DNA from: Rhizobium esperanzae
GTDB taxonomy: Bacteria; Pseudomonadota; Alphaproteobacteria; Rhizobiales; Rhizobiaceae
Direction of reading: 5' to 3'
DNA: 64,000 bases
Assembly (NCBI RefSeq): GCF_002204185.1
Contig: NZ_MXPU01000011.1
Span: forward strand, 162,792 to 226,791
In this document: in pieces, positions 16,459 through 24,813 of the stretch
Position numbering within the stretch: the first letter of the stretch is position 1
Layout of the letters: each line of letters begins with the position of its first letter
Notes under the pieces: generated by a model
Databases searched by the model: none
What the model saw: the letters and a program-made list of their open reading frames with translations, nothing else
What the model was told of the DNA's origin: nothing
Program-made: the position numbers and the translations under genes

Positions 16459-16707
16459 ATGCTTCTCAACTGGGTAGTTTTCTTCAACGAAGTCGCGTCC
16501 AGCAATTACCGGATGCGCCGCGATCCCATGGCCGATCCGCTCGATGGCCCGGAATGGCGCGGACTTCTCTGGATCATACCGATCATCGCGCATCTCTCAG
16601 CAAGAAGAGGCGAGGCCAGGAGGCCGCGCCCCGATCGGGCGGCGATTGGAGGCGGCCTCAGTTTTCGAAGCTCAATCGTAGCACGTGGTGCAGGAATTCC
16701 GGATTGA
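16459..16707 (+). CDS. Hypothetical short ORF divergent from LysR gene
   Basis: An 82-codon ORF with a strong GGAGGATAGGCA ribosome site before the ATG at 16459. The first 50 residues (MLLNWVVFFNEVASSNYRM and a later WRGLLWIIPIIAHL) look protein-like. The last 30 are Arg/Gly-rich and overlap the 3' end of the PilZ-like gene on the other strand, which suggests a frameshifted or decayed end. I recognise no family. Confidence 0.35.
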   Translation: MLLNWVVFFNEVASSNYRMRRDPMADPLDGPEWRGLLWIIPIIAHLSARRGEARRPRPDRAAIGGGLSFRSSIVARGAGIPD

Positions 16708-16990
16708 GCAGCATGTTGAAGCTGATCGTCACCAGTTCGTCTTCGCGTTTGACCACGGTGGCGCCGATCTCGTCATGGATGCCGAGTATTTCGAGAAAGA
16801 AATGGCTCGGCATCTCCAGGCTCGGACTGACTTCGAGCACCGCGCCGGCAAGTGTGATCGTGCGGATCAGGCAGCGCACCTGCGTCCCGGTGCTGAGGTG
16901 ATGGCCAACGAAGATGATATTGCCGGGCCTGTCGAGGTGAAACTCCCTGTAGGCACGTTCCGGCTTGGGGTGTTCTGTGTCGAGGTGCAT
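16658..16990 (-). CDS. PilZ-like protein with degenerate binding motif (second paralogue)
   Basis: A 110-residue protein homologous to the PilZ gene at 14161: DRPGNIIFVGHHL against KRPARIVAVRPCL, and MPSHFFLEILG against LPKHYYLNILG, then LLNPEFLHHVLRLSF against LLDPEVLRRVVRADF. The D-x-S-x-x-G motif is replaced by TITLAGA and the Arg pair is partly lost, so c-di-GMP binding is doubtful. It may be a partner or a non-binding variant. It stands alone on the minus strand. Confidence 0.6.
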   Translation of the reverse strand: MHLDTEHPKPERAYREFHLDRPGNIIFVGHHLSTGTQVRCLIRTITLAGAVLEVSPSLEMPSHFFLEILGIHDEIGATVVKREDELVTISFNMLLNPEFLHHVLRLSFEN

Positions 16991-17341
16991 CTGAAAGGCC
17001 CTTTTAGCCTCCGCTCATCGTAAGCAGAGAATAATGCAAGAGTGCTGACGATTGCTGAAGATCATCGTTAAGGTTGAAGGCTGTTGCTGAAAATCGCTGA
17101 AAATCGCACCGATTCCGTCCAGATCTGCTCAAATTCGCGCAATTCCGCGGGCGATCGCGCCATTCTTGACATGCCGACGGCAATCGCGCATACAAAGCCC
17201 GGTTCGAGGCACCGGCCGCTCGCGGATGAAAATCCATGGTGAAGCCCTCGCGATCATGGTCACGGCCCCTTGTGCATGCTGACTGACGGCAACGCGAGCT
17301 CCCATTTGCAGTCGAAGAGCATGCCTTGCGAAGGCCCACTC
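16991..17341. other. Intergenic region with short GCTGA-AATCG repeats
   Basis: About 350 bp between divergent genes. Bases 17040-17110 repeat GCTGAAAATCG-like units three to four times with variation, possibly simple slippage. No convincing gene, RNA or promoter was recognised. Confidence 0.3.
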
Positions 17342-17776
17342 ATGACGACCTATCCCGGCATTGAAGAACTGAAGGCCCAGGCCAAGCGCTTGCGCCAGGC
17401 GATGAACGATCGCGGCACCGCGCTGACCCACAGTGCGGCCTTGGAAATGATCGCCCGACAGCACGGCACGCGCGACTGGAACACGCTTGCGGCTCTGGCG
17501 GCAAGGCCCGATGCGACTGCGAAAACGCCGCTCTTCGTCGGCGCCCATATTCGCGGACGCTATCTCAATCAGCCGTTCACTGGCGAAATCCTCTCGCTTT
17601 CGGCTCTGCCGGGCGGCCTCCACCGGATCACTATCCATTTCGACGAAGCGGTTGACGTGGTCACCTTCGAGAGCTTTTCAGCCTTTCGGCGGCGCGTGAC
17701 TGCGCAGATCGATGCCGACGGCGTCTCGCCCAGGAAGACCTCGAACGGCGTGCCTCATCTGGTGCTCGATCTCTGA
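17342..17776 (+). CDS. Glyoxalase-superfamily-associated (Glyoxalase_8-type) protein
   Basis: A 144-residue protein. Residues 5-50 (IEELKAQAKRLRQAM, then THSAALEMIARQHGTRDWNTL) match the helical module found with 'glyoxalase superfamily protein' annotations. The C-terminal half, with IRGRYLNQPFTGEILSL, is beta-rich. The function is not established. The ATG at 17342 is preceded by CGAAGG; an in-frame ATG 7 codons upstream is possible. It is followed 82 bp later by the MATE gene on the same strand. Confidence 0.7.
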   Translation: MTTYPGIEELKAQAKRLRQAMNDRGTALTHSAALEMIARQHGTRDWNTLAALAARPDATAKTPLFVGAHIRGRYLNQPFTGEILSLSALPGGLHRITIHFDEAVDVVTFESFSAFRRRVTAQIDADGVSPRKTSNGVPHLVLDL

Positions 17777-17858
17777 TTTGCTACTCATCCTTTCCAGGCT
17801 GCCCGCATGCGCTTGTTCAAGCCGCAGCGGTGTCGCCCGATATCGCGCGGATTTCCCC

Positions 17859-19226
17859 ATGACCGATCCTTCCAAAGGCAATGCCTTCCTGACCGGCTGG
17901 CTGCCGGGCGTATTCATCAGGACTGCGGCGCCGATCGTCGCGATCACCACCGTCAACGGCCTTTTTACTGTCGTCGACGCCTATTTCCTGGGCGCCTATG
18001 TCGGCCCCGACGCGCTCTCAGCCGTCAGCCTGATCTTCCCGGGGTTAATGCTGCTGGTCGCCCTGCAATCACTCGTCTCGAACGGCATGGGAAGCATCCT
18101 CGCCCGCCGGCTCGGTGCCGGCGATCGCCAGGGCGCGCGTCGGGTATTTTCCGGCGCCCATACGCTGGCGCTCGCCGTCATTGTGATCCTCATCACGGTC
18201 TACTGGACCCTCGGCGGGCGGATCATCAATGCCGGCGCCGCCGAAAACACCGCTGTAGCCGATGGCGCAATGCTTTTCATGGGCGCGATGGTCGCCTCGA
18301 CGCCGGTGAGTTTCTTCCTGTCGCTGCATCTCGACGGGCTGCGCTGTGAAGGCAGGATCGGTTTCATGACGGCGGTGACGCTCTCGGCGTCGCTGCTCAA
18401 CATCCTCGCCAACTGGCTGTTCATGGCAGTGATGCATTGGGGCGTGCTCGGTTCGGCTGCAGGCTCCATCGCTTCGCAATTCGTCTGTCTCGTGGCCGTG
18501 CTCGTCTATCGCTGGCGCCGGCCGGCGACGCTCAGACCTGCTCCCGCATTCGCCCTTGTCGAATGGCGCGGCATCGTCGCCTTGGGCGCGCCTATGAGCC
18601 TCGGTTTCATCGGCATATCGTTTGCCTCGGCCGCGATTCTGGTCAACGTCTCGCTCTGGAGCACGCGTGACTATACCGCCACCATTGCCGCCTACGGCAT
18701 CATCACCCGCATCCTGACCTTCACCTATCTGCCGCTGCTTGGTCTCAGCATCGCCCTACAGGCGATCGCCGGCAACAATCACGGCGCCGGCCTTGGATTG
18801 CGCGTCGGCCGCAGCCTGCAGATCGCCATGCTCTCGGCGCTCGTCTATTGCAGCCTGGTGGAAATCACGGTGGAATTGCTGGCCGGGCGCATCGGCGCCG
18901 TCTTCGTCGGCGATCCCGCCATTATCGCCGAGGTCAGGCGAATTCTACCTTGGACGATCGGCGCCTATTTTCTCTCCGGGCAGATGCTGATCCTGTCGTC
19001 CTATTTCCAGTCGATCGGCGATGCGCCGCGCGCGGCGATCTTCGGTCTGTCGCGACCCTATCTTCTCACCCTGCCTCTCACCTTCCTGCTGCCCTTCGTC
19101 TTCGGCGAGCAGGGAATCTGGATGGTGCCTGTTTTTGCCGAGGCAGGCATGGTGGCGCTTGCCTTGCTGGTGCTGTCCGAGAATGCCAGGCGCCGCGGCT
19201 GGCGATATGGGCTTCTGCCCGCCTGA
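17859..19226 (+). CDS. MATE-family multidrug/toxin efflux transporter
   Basis: A 455-residue protein with twelve predicted transmembrane helices in two related halves. The N-terminal half has VNGLFTVVDAYFLGAYVGPDALSAVS, the second GAPMSLGFIGISFASAAILV and later QAIAGNNHGAG, all typical of MATE antiporters. These export cationic organic compounds in exchange for Na+ or H+. The frame is open 49 codons upstream, but the N-terminus is at the ATG at 17859, next to the cytoplasmic leader MTDPSKGNAFL. The substrate is unknown. A small cysteine protein follows in convergent orientation. Confidence 0.9.
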   Translation: MTDPSKGNAFLTGWLPGVFIRTAAPIVAITTVNGLFTVVDAYFLGAYVGPDALSAVSLIFPGLMLLVALQSLVSNGMGSILARRLGAGDRQGARRVFSGAHTLALAVIVILITVYWTLGGRIINAGAAENTAVADGAMLFMGAMVASTPVSFFLSLHLDGLRCEGRIGFMTAVTLSASLLNILANWLFMAVMHWGVLGSAAGSIASQFVCLVAVLVYRWRRPATLRPAPAFALVEWRGIVALGAPMSLGFIGISFASAAILVNVSLWSTRDYTATIAAYGIITRILTFTYLPLLGLSIALQAIAGNNHGAGLGLRVGRSLQIAMLSALVYCSLVEITVELLAGRIGAVFVGDPAIIAEVRRILPWTIGAYFLSGQMLILSSYFQSIGDAPRAAIFGLSRPYLLTLPLTFLLPFVFGEQGIWMVPVFAEAGMVALALLVLSENARRRGWRYGLLPA

Positions 19227-19272
19227 GACGTGGAAGCCGCGCCTCCCTGGCGCGGCCTCCGTCGATTGCCCT

Positions 19273-19434
19273 TTATTCCTTGCTGCTCTGAGCGGCCGAC
19301 GTCGACGCTTCCGCCTCGTTCAGCGCCTCGGCGCATTCCTGACAGCAGACTTCGACGGTCCTGCCGCCGAGCTTGACGGTGATGATCTCGGCGCCGAGTT
19401 CGCAGTCGCATGCAGCGCATGTGGTCTTCTTCAT
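19273..19434 (-). CDS. 53-residue cysteine-rich TRASH-like metal-binding protein
   Basis: A short ORF from the ATG at 19434. Six cysteines occur at 6, 9, 11, 30, 31 and 34 (TCAACDCEL, then VEVCCQECAEAL), followed by a Ser/Ala/Glu-rich tail. C9-x20-C30-x3-C34 fits the C-x19-22-C-x3-C pattern of the TRASH metal-binding domain known from copper-sensing and trafficking proteins. There is no signal peptide, so it is probably a cytoplasmic metal-binding or chaperone-like protein. A competing longer ORF in another frame is Arg-rich and not credible. It is transcribed divergently to nothing close; the AraC gene lies upstream on the same strand. Confidence 0.65.
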   Translation of the reverse strand: MKKTTCAACDCELGAEIITVKLGGRTVEVCCQECAEALNEAEASTSAAQSSKE

Positions 19435-19541
19435 CGGGTAATCCTCCATCGATCGTCCCCGGATCGGGACAGCGTCATGAGAGCATCGAAGACCGCATCA
19501 CCGCTGTCGAAAACTTTAGCGATTATCAATGCGGAAAAGCT

Positions 19542-20381
19542 CTACGGTCGGCGCCGCAATTGCGCCGAGCGCTGAAATTCGGCCGGAGTCTGACCGAAGG
19601 CCTGTTTGAAGGAAGCGCTGAAATGACTATGGCTGGAAAAACCGAGATCGAGGCCGAGTGAGGTCAGATCGTCATACTGGCCGAGCAGATCGAGCGCCCG
19701 GGCAAGCCGCAGCCTCAGCTGATAGCGATAGAGCGGCGTGGCCTCGACCTGCTGGAAGACCTGGGTGAGGTAAACAGGAGAAACGCCGACTTCCGACGCG
19801 ATTTCCGCCAGCGTCCAGCGTCGCGCGAGATCGGAGGAAAGCACCAGCTTTGCGCGGTCGACGAGTTTCTGCCGGCCGACGCTGGCGCCGGCAGCGTGCG
19901 AAGTACGCTCGCCGAACGAGCGGCGAACCAGCGTCAGGGCCAGCGTTTCCGCCTCGAGCATTTCGGCGACGTTGCGCCTGAGGCCGTGACGCAGCAGGGC
20001 GACCAGCGCCTGCGCGCGTGGGTCGATCCGCCGGCGCTGGCGGCGGAAGGAAAAGGCCGGGCCGGGCTGCGCCTGCTCCTTCGGCGCCAGCTCTTCCAGC
20101 ATGGATTCGTCGATCGACAGGTCGATGCAGGCGTCGCCGCCCGCGATCGGGTGACTGATCCGATAGCCTTGAGCGGCATTGAAGAACAGCACCTGATTGG
20201 CTTCAGCCACAGTATCCGTGCGGCCGACATGGCGCATGAAGACTCCGCGATAGGGATAGACGAGGCTAGTCTTGTGCGCACATTCCTCGTTGCTCTTGTG
20301 GCGGCACTCGCCATTGCAGACGACGTCACGAATGGTGACGGTCTTCGTATTCAGGAGCAGTGCTGTTGAAAACTGCGACAT
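19542..20381 (-). CDS. AraC-family transcriptional regulator with Cys/His-rich N-terminus
   Basis: A 279-residue regulator. Two C-terminal helix-turn-helix motifs occupy about 180-275 (RWTLAEIASEVGVSPVYLTQVFQ, then DLGFSSHSHFSASFKQAFGQTP). The N-terminal sensor domain starts with VVCNGECRHKSNEECAHK at about residues 20-37, which holds three cysteines and two histidines that could bind a metal or react with oxidants. The start at 20381 fits the domain boundary; the 44 codons upstream are not protein-like. Its neighbours are a DUF1127 protein and the TRASH-like protein. The inducer is unknown. Confidence 0.85.
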   Translation of the reverse strand: MSQFSTALLLNTKTVTIRDVVCNGECRHKSNEECAHKTSLVYPYRGVFMRHVGRTDTVAEANQVLFFNAAQGYRISHPIAGGDACIDLSIDESMLEELAPKEQAQPGPAFSFRRQRRRIDPRAQALVALLRHGLRRNVAEMLEAETLALTLVRRSFGERTSHAAGASVGRQKLVDRAKLVLSSDLARRWTLAEIASEVGVSPVYLTQVFQQVEATPLYRYQLRLRLARALDLLGQYDDLTSLGLDLGFSSHSHFSASFKQAFGQTPAEFQRSAQLRRRP

Positions 20382-20454
20382 CGTATCGTCCGGGTTCAGG
20401 CGGGCAGCCCGACAAGGCTGCGCAGGGGCACAGTACCACAGTGAATTTGATGTT

Positions 20455-20682
20455 TCAGTAGCGGCTGTAAACGTGCACGTCGCTCTCTGTCTGCCCCCGC
20501 GAGAGGCCGACATCCTTCAACTGAGCGTCGGAAAGTTCCATCAGCGCATTGTAGTTGCGCCGTTCGCTGATCTTGCGCCCCAGCCAGCGGACCGCGGTGC
20601 CGACTGCAGAAAGAAGGCCGGGCCGGATGCGCCGCGAAGAGCGGATATTGCGGGCCGGTATCGTGAAATTCGAGCTGTGCAT
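20455..20682 (-). CDS. DUF1127 family protein
   Basis: A 75-residue protein. The C-terminal 45 residues (RRNYNALMELSDAQLKDVGLSRGQTESDV) are a typical DUF1127 arginine-rich domain: R-x-x-L--LsD-qL-DiGLsR. In Agrobacterium and other alpha-proteobacteria such proteins affect phosphate, RNA turnover and stress phenotypes, and may bind RNA. The ATG at 20682 has GGAGG 8 nt upstream. It is the last gene before the iol locus, and on its strand. Confidence 0.85.
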   Translation of the reverse strand: MHSSNFTIPARNIRSSRRIRPGLLSAVGTAVRWLGRKISERRNYNALMELSDAQLKDVGLSRGQTESDVHVYSRY

Positions 20683-20770
20683 GATGATCCTCCATCCTCA
20701 TTGGATGGAGGCAGTGAACCATCACCGACAGTTTGGCGCTGTCAGATTATTTAGCGATCGAGCACGGCCT

Positions 20771-21568
20771 TCATGCCTTCAGCAGCCATTCGTGCTCGGC
20801 GGCATTGTGGAATTTCCAGATTCGCTTCGGCCCGGCCATGACATTGAGATAATAGAGATCATAGCCATGCGTTGCCGCGCAGGGATGATAGCCCTTCGGC
20901 ACCAGTGTGACGTCGCCGTCCTCGATCGCCATCGCCTCGTCGAGCGAGCGGTCGTCGGTGTAGACGCGCTGGAAACCGAAACCCTGCGGCGGGTTGAGGC
21001 GATGGTAGTAGGTCTCTTCCAGAAAGCTTTCGTTTGGCAGGTCGTCCTGATCGTGCTTGTGCGGCGGATAGGAGGAGGTATGGCCACCTGGCGTGATAAC
21101 CTCGACGACGAGCAGCGAATGCGCCGAATTATCGTCCTCAGGCATGATGTTGTTGACGTAGCGCACATTCGTGCCCTTGCCGCGCGTGACCTGAGGATGG
21201 GTGCCAGGCGGGATCGCCTTTGCCTCATAGCTGCCGCCGCCGGGCGCCGAGCAGACAGCCAGTTCCAGATCGGTCTCTGCCGTGACGGACCATGTCGAGC
21301 CCATCGGGATATAAAGCGCATGCGGAGCCCCGTCGAAGGGGTTCATCCGCTCACCGAGCGTCCCGAAATCCTTCGCGCCGGCCGACGCCTTGCCCTTGCC
21401 GGTCACCCAGACCAGGCAGACCTCGCGTTCGCCGGTTTCCCCAGAAACGGTCTCACCCGGTTTGATTCGATGCAGATCGAAGCCGACATACGTCCACCCG
21501 GCATTCTCCGGGGTGACATGCGTCACACGACCATGCGTGCCGGATGGTTTCACCTTGAGGTTTGGCAT
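20771..21568 (-). CDS. iolB: 5-deoxy-glucuronate isomerase
   Basis: A 265-residue cupin-fold enzyme that converts 5-deoxy-D-glucuronate to 2-deoxy-5-keto-D-gluconate in myo-inositol catabolism. It shows GWTYVGFDLHRIKPGET near residue 25, YPPHKHDQDDLPNE with metal-binding His residues near 165, and GYHPCAATHGYDLYYLNVMAG near 225. GAGGAG precedes the ATG at 21568. It is the last gene of iolC-iolD-iolE-iolB on the minus strand, but is split from iolE by 204 bp carrying a palindromic repeat, so it may receive less transcript. Confidence 0.95.
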   Translation of the reverse strand: MPNLKVKPSGTHGRVTHVTPENAGWTYVGFDLHRIKPGETVSGETGEREVCLVWVTGKGKASAGAKDFGTLGERMNPFDGAPHALYIPMGSTWSVTAETDLELAVCSAPGGGSYEAKAIPPGTHPQVTRGKGTNVRYVNNIMPEDDNSAHSLLVVEVITPGGHTSSYPPHKHDQDDLPNESFLEETYYHRLNPPQGFGFQRVYTDDRSLDEAMAIEDGDVTLVPKGYHPCAATHGYDLYYLNVMAGPKRIWKFHNAAEHEWLLKA

Positions 21569-21600
21569 TGGTGTTTCTCCTCATAACGTTAGCGGGCGCG

Positions 21601-21718
21601 GCCCCCTCATCCGGCTGCCGCCACCTTCTCCCCGAGGGGAGAAGGGATGTGCCGTGCCGTCTCCATTCCCCCCTTCTCCCCGTCGGGGAGAAGGTGCCCG
21701 AAGGGCGGATGAGGGGGC
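21601..21718. repeat. Nested palindromic repeat between iolB and iolE
   Basis: Perfect 13-bp terminal inverted repeats (GCCCCCTCATCCG at 21601-21613 and its complement at 21706-21718) enclose two inner palindromes of the type CCTTCTCCCCG/CGGGGAGAAGG. This composite fits the rhizobial RIME-type intergenic mosaic elements. Transcribed, it would form a stable structure inside the iol operon and could stabilise or attenuate the mRNA. Confidence 0.75.
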
Positions 21719-21772
21719 GCCTTGCCCCGACGATGCTATTAAGCCCCCTGGCGGGGGAGGGCCTTCGTCTCG

Positions 21773-22690
21773 TTACCCCTTCGGGAAACCTTCCGTTTCC
21801 ACAGTATAACCAGCCGCGGTCATGACGCGCATCAGTTCGGCATGGCCGATCTCGGCCATCTTCTGCGGCGGCGCCTTGCGCGGATCCTGTTCGGCCTCGA
21901 CGACGAACCAGCCCTCATAGCCATGGTCTGCGAAGCGCTGGACAATGGCGCCGAAATCGAGCGAGCCGTCGCCCGGCACGGTGAAGGCGCCAAGCGCCAC
22001 AGCATCCAGGAAGGATTGCCGGCTGCGGTCGAGCCCATCCACAACGGATTGGCGAATGTCCTTGACGTGGACGTGGTTGATGCGGGCGTGGTGATTGTCG
22101 ATGGCGCGCAGCACATCGCCTCCGGCAAAGGCCAGGTGCCCGGCATCGAGCAACAGCGGAATGCCTTCGCCCGAATTGCGCATGAATGCGTCGAGTTCCG
22201 GCTCGGTTTCGACGACGGCCGCCATGTGGTGGTGATAAGAGAGCGGCATGCCCTGCTCGGCGCACCATTCGCCGAATTCGGTGACGCGGCGCGCATAGAC
22301 CTTCATCTCGTCGTCGGCGAGGCGCGGCTTGGTCGCCAGCGGCTTGGAGCGGTCGCCCTGGATAGAGCGGCCGACTTCGCCATAGACGATGCAGGGCGCA
22401 TTGACCGCTTTGAAAAGCTCGATCATCGGCGCGATGCGGTCCTTGTTGGCCGAGAGCTCCTCATTGACAAGCGTGCCGGAGAACCAGCCGCCGCACAGCG
22501 TCACGTCGGCGGCGCGCAGGATCGGCAGCATTTCTTCCGGGTTGCTGGGGAAACGGCGGCCTTGTTCCATGCCGGTGAAACCCGCACTGCGCGATTGCCG
22601 CAGGCATTCCTCGAGCGACACGTCGTCGCTAAGCTCAGGAAGGTCGTCGTTCCACCACGCGATGGGCGACATGCCGAGTTTGGCCTTCAT
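21773..22690 (-). CDS. iolE: Myo-inosose-2 dehydratase
   Basis: A 305-residue TIM-barrel enzyme of the xylose-isomerase-like family. It removes water from 2-keto-myo-inositol to give 3D-(3,5/4)-trihydroxycyclohexane-1,2-dione. It starts MKAKLGMSPIAWWNDD; GMPLSYHHHMAAVVETEPELD near residue 145 and LLDAGHLAFAGGD near 180 hold the metal-binding residues, and HVHVKDIR near 205 follows. I chose the ATG at 22690 because GGAGA is 6 nt upstream; the frame is open 53 codons further up. It is 67 bp after iolD in the operon. Confidence 0.95.
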   Translation of the reverse strand: MKAKLGMSPIAWWNDDLPELSDDVSLEECLRQSRSAGFTGMEQGRRFPSNPEEMLPILRAADVTLCGGWFSGTLVNEELSANKDRIAPMIELFKAVNAPCIVYGEVGRSIQGDRSKPLATKPRLADDEMKVYARRVTEFGEWCAEQGMPLSYHHHMAAVVETEPELDAFMRNSGEGIPLLLDAGHLAFAGGDVLRAIDNHHARINHVHVKDIRQSVVDGLDRSRQSFLDAVALGAFTVPGDGSLDFGAIVQRFADHGYEGWFVVEAEQDPRKAPPQKMAEIGHAELMRVMTAAGYTVETEGFPKG

Positions 22691-22757
22691 CAATATTCTC
22701 CTTAAAGACATTGCGGAGGAGCGGGTCGGCTCCTCCGGAAAAATAGGGCTGACCTGT

Positions 22758-24608
22758 TCAGCCGATGCGCTGGGAGCCGCGGGCTTCGACGTAGCCCTTG
22801 CGCGCCTTGTTGACTTCTTCACGCGGGCTGACTTCCGGCACGGCAACATCCCACCAATGGCCGCCGGCTTCAGTGGTGATCAAGGGATCGGTGTCGATGA
22901 CGAAGACGGATGTACGATCGTTCTTCTTCGAATCGACGATCGCCTGCTCGAGTTCGGCGATGGAACTGACCTTGACGGCTATGGCGCCCATGCTTTCGGC
23001 GTGTGCGCGGAAATCGATCTCCGGCATCACCTCGTGATAGGAGTCCTTGAGCAGATTGTTGAAGTTGGCGCCGCCGGTTCCCATCTGCAACCGGTTGATG
23101 CAGCCATAACCGCGATTGTCGAGCATGACGATATTGATCTTGAGGCCGAGCATGACCGAGGTCGCGATCTCGGAGTTCATCATCATGTAGGAACCGTCGC
23201 CGACCATAACGACGACATCGCGTTCGGGGCGCGCCATCTTGGCGCCGAGCCCGCCGGCGATCTCGTAGCCCATGCAGGAGAAGCCGTATTCCATATGATA
23301 GCTGCCGGGCGCCGTCGCCGGCCAGAGCTTGTGCAACTCGCCGGGCAGACCGCCTGCGGCGCAAAGCACCGTCGTGTTCTCACCGCCGAGAGTGCGCGCC
23401 ACCGCGCCGATCACCTGCGCATCGGAGGGCAGGGCGGTGTTGGTCGCCGCCGTAGCCTTGGCGGCAGCCTCCATCCACACCTTCTTCTCCGCCGCTGCCT
23501 TCTCGGCAAGTGCCGCCGGCGCCTTCCAGCCGGAAAGGCCTGCCGAAAGCGCCTTCAGCCCTTCGCGGGCATCGGCCACCACAGGGTGGCTGTCGTGCTT
23601 CACCGCGTCATAGGCGGCGATGTTGAGGCCGACCATCTTCAGGCTGTCGTTCTTGAAGAGCGCCCAGGAGCCGGTCGTGAAATCCTGGCAGCGCGTGCCG
23701 ACGGCGATGACGAGATCAGTCTCTTCGGCGATCGCGTTCGCCGCCGAGGTGCCGGTGACGCCGACCGAGCCGAGCGCCAGCGCATGGGTCTCGTTGATTG
23801 ACGACTTGCCGGCCTGGGTGACGACGACGGGGATGGCGTGAGCCTCGGCAAAGGCCGCGAGTTCCTTCGTCGCCTGCGAATAGAGCACGCCGCCGCCGGC
23901 AACGATCACCGGCTTCTCTGATGCCTTGATAAGGGCGATGGCATTTGCCAGTTCGTCCGCATCCGGTTGCGGCCGGCGGGTTGTCCAGACTTTTTCTTCG
24001 AATAGGCTTTCCGGATAATCGAAGGCCTCGGCCTGAACGTCCTGGCAGAGCGACAGCGTCACCGGGCCGCAATCGAGCGGATCGGTCAGCACCTGCATGG
24101 CCCGCTTCAGCGCCGTGATGATGTGCTCCGGCCGGGTGATTCGGTCGAAGTAACGCGAAACCGGACGGAAGGCGTCATTGGCAGAGACCGTGCCGTCGCC
24201 GAAATCCTCGATCTGCTGCAGCACCGGATCCGGCGCGCGGTTGGCGAAGACGTCGCCTGGGAGGAAGAGAACGGGAATGCGGTTGACATGCGCGACGCCT
24301 GCGGCTGTCACCATGTTCAGCGCGCCGGGGCCGATCGAGGTGGTGCAAGCCATGAAGCGCGTGCGGAAATTCGCCTTGGCATAGGCAATCGCGGCATGCG
24401 CCATGCCCTGTTCATTGTGGGCTCGATAGGTCGTCAGTTCTCCACGCACCTGATAGAGCGCCTCGCCGACACCGGCGACATTGCCGTGACCGAAGATCGC
24501 CCAGACGCCACCGAAGATCGGCACTTTTTTGCCGTCGATAACAGTCATCTGTACTTTCAGGAAATGCGCGACGGCCTGTGCCATCGTCAACCGAATCGTC
24601 TTGCCCAT
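22758..24608 (-). CDS. iolD: 3D-(3,5/4)-trihydroxycyclohexane-1,2-dione hydrolase
   Basis: A 616-residue ThDP-dependent enzyme that opens the ring of the trione to 5-deoxy-glucuronate. The Pyr domain (1-200) has the catalytic Glu region after GGVWAIFGHGNVAGVGEAL, and the ThDP-binding GDGSYMMMNSEI with the downstream Asn (DNRGYGCINRLQ) lies near residues 465-505. Length matches IolD. The start is at 24608, where GGGAGG lies 5 nt upstream; codons before it are repeat-derived. A 205-bp spacer with a long palindrome separates it from iolC. Confidence 0.95.
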   Translation of the reverse strand: MGKTIRLTMAQAVAHFLKVQMTVIDGKKVPIFGGVWAIFGHGNVAGVGEALYQVRGELTTYRAHNEQGMAHAAIAYAKANFRTRFMACTTSIGPGALNMVTAAGVAHVNRIPVLFLPGDVFANRAPDPVLQQIEDFGDGTVSANDAFRPVSRYFDRITRPEHIITALKRAMQVLTDPLDCGPVTLSLCQDVQAEAFDYPESLFEEKVWTTRRPQPDADELANAIALIKASEKPVIVAGGGVLYSQATKELAAFAEAHAIPVVVTQAGKSSINETHALALGSVGVTGTSAANAIAEETDLVIAVGTRCQDFTTGSWALFKNDSLKMVGLNIAAYDAVKHDSHPVVADAREGLKALSAGLSGWKAPAALAEKAAAEKKVWMEAAAKATAATNTALPSDAQVIGAVARTLGGENTTVLCAAGGLPGELHKLWPATAPGSYHMEYGFSCMGYEIAGGLGAKMARPERDVVVMVGDGSYMMMNSEIATSVMLGLKINIVMLDNRGYGCINRLQMGTGGANFNNLLKDSYHEVMPEIDFRAHAESMGAIAVKVSSIAELEQAIVDSKKNDRTSVFVIDTDPLITTEAGGHWWDVAVPEVSPREEVNKARKGYVEARGSQRIG

Positions 24609-24644
24609 CGGGGCCTCCCGAACTTTTAACTCTTTGTCTGGTTT

Positions 24645-24800
24645 CCCCTCCCCAACCCCTCCCCACAAGGGGGAGGGGTTAACCTGCCGTGCCGTTTCAC
24701 GCCTATTGCAGCGCTTCTTCCAGCAGGACGGTTGCCGCCGAGTTCGAGGCGGCGCCTCAGGTTAAGTCCCTCCCCCTCGTGGGGAGGGGTTGGGGAGGGG
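24645..24800. repeat. Long inverted repeat between iolD and iolC
   Basis: A C-rich 20-bp arm at 24645-24664 (CCCCTCCCCAACCCC and on) has its exact complement at 24781-24800, with further complementary CCCCACAAGGGGGAGGGG-type bases inside. It is the second such repeat in the iol spacers and resembles rhizobial palindromic elements. It probably folds in the iol transcript. Confidence 0.7.
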
Positions 24801-24813
24801 TCTAAATTTTATC

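Noticed and set aside
22389..23801. A 470-codon plus-strand open frame opposite iolE and iolD
   Set aside because: It is the complement of strongly conserved iol coding sequence and has no ribosome site or family likeness.
12191..24800. Palindromic repeats considered as insertion-sequence ends or a CRISPR array
   Set aside because: They are isolated, lack a transposase gene, target duplications or regularly spaced units, and fit short rhizobial intergenic repeats.
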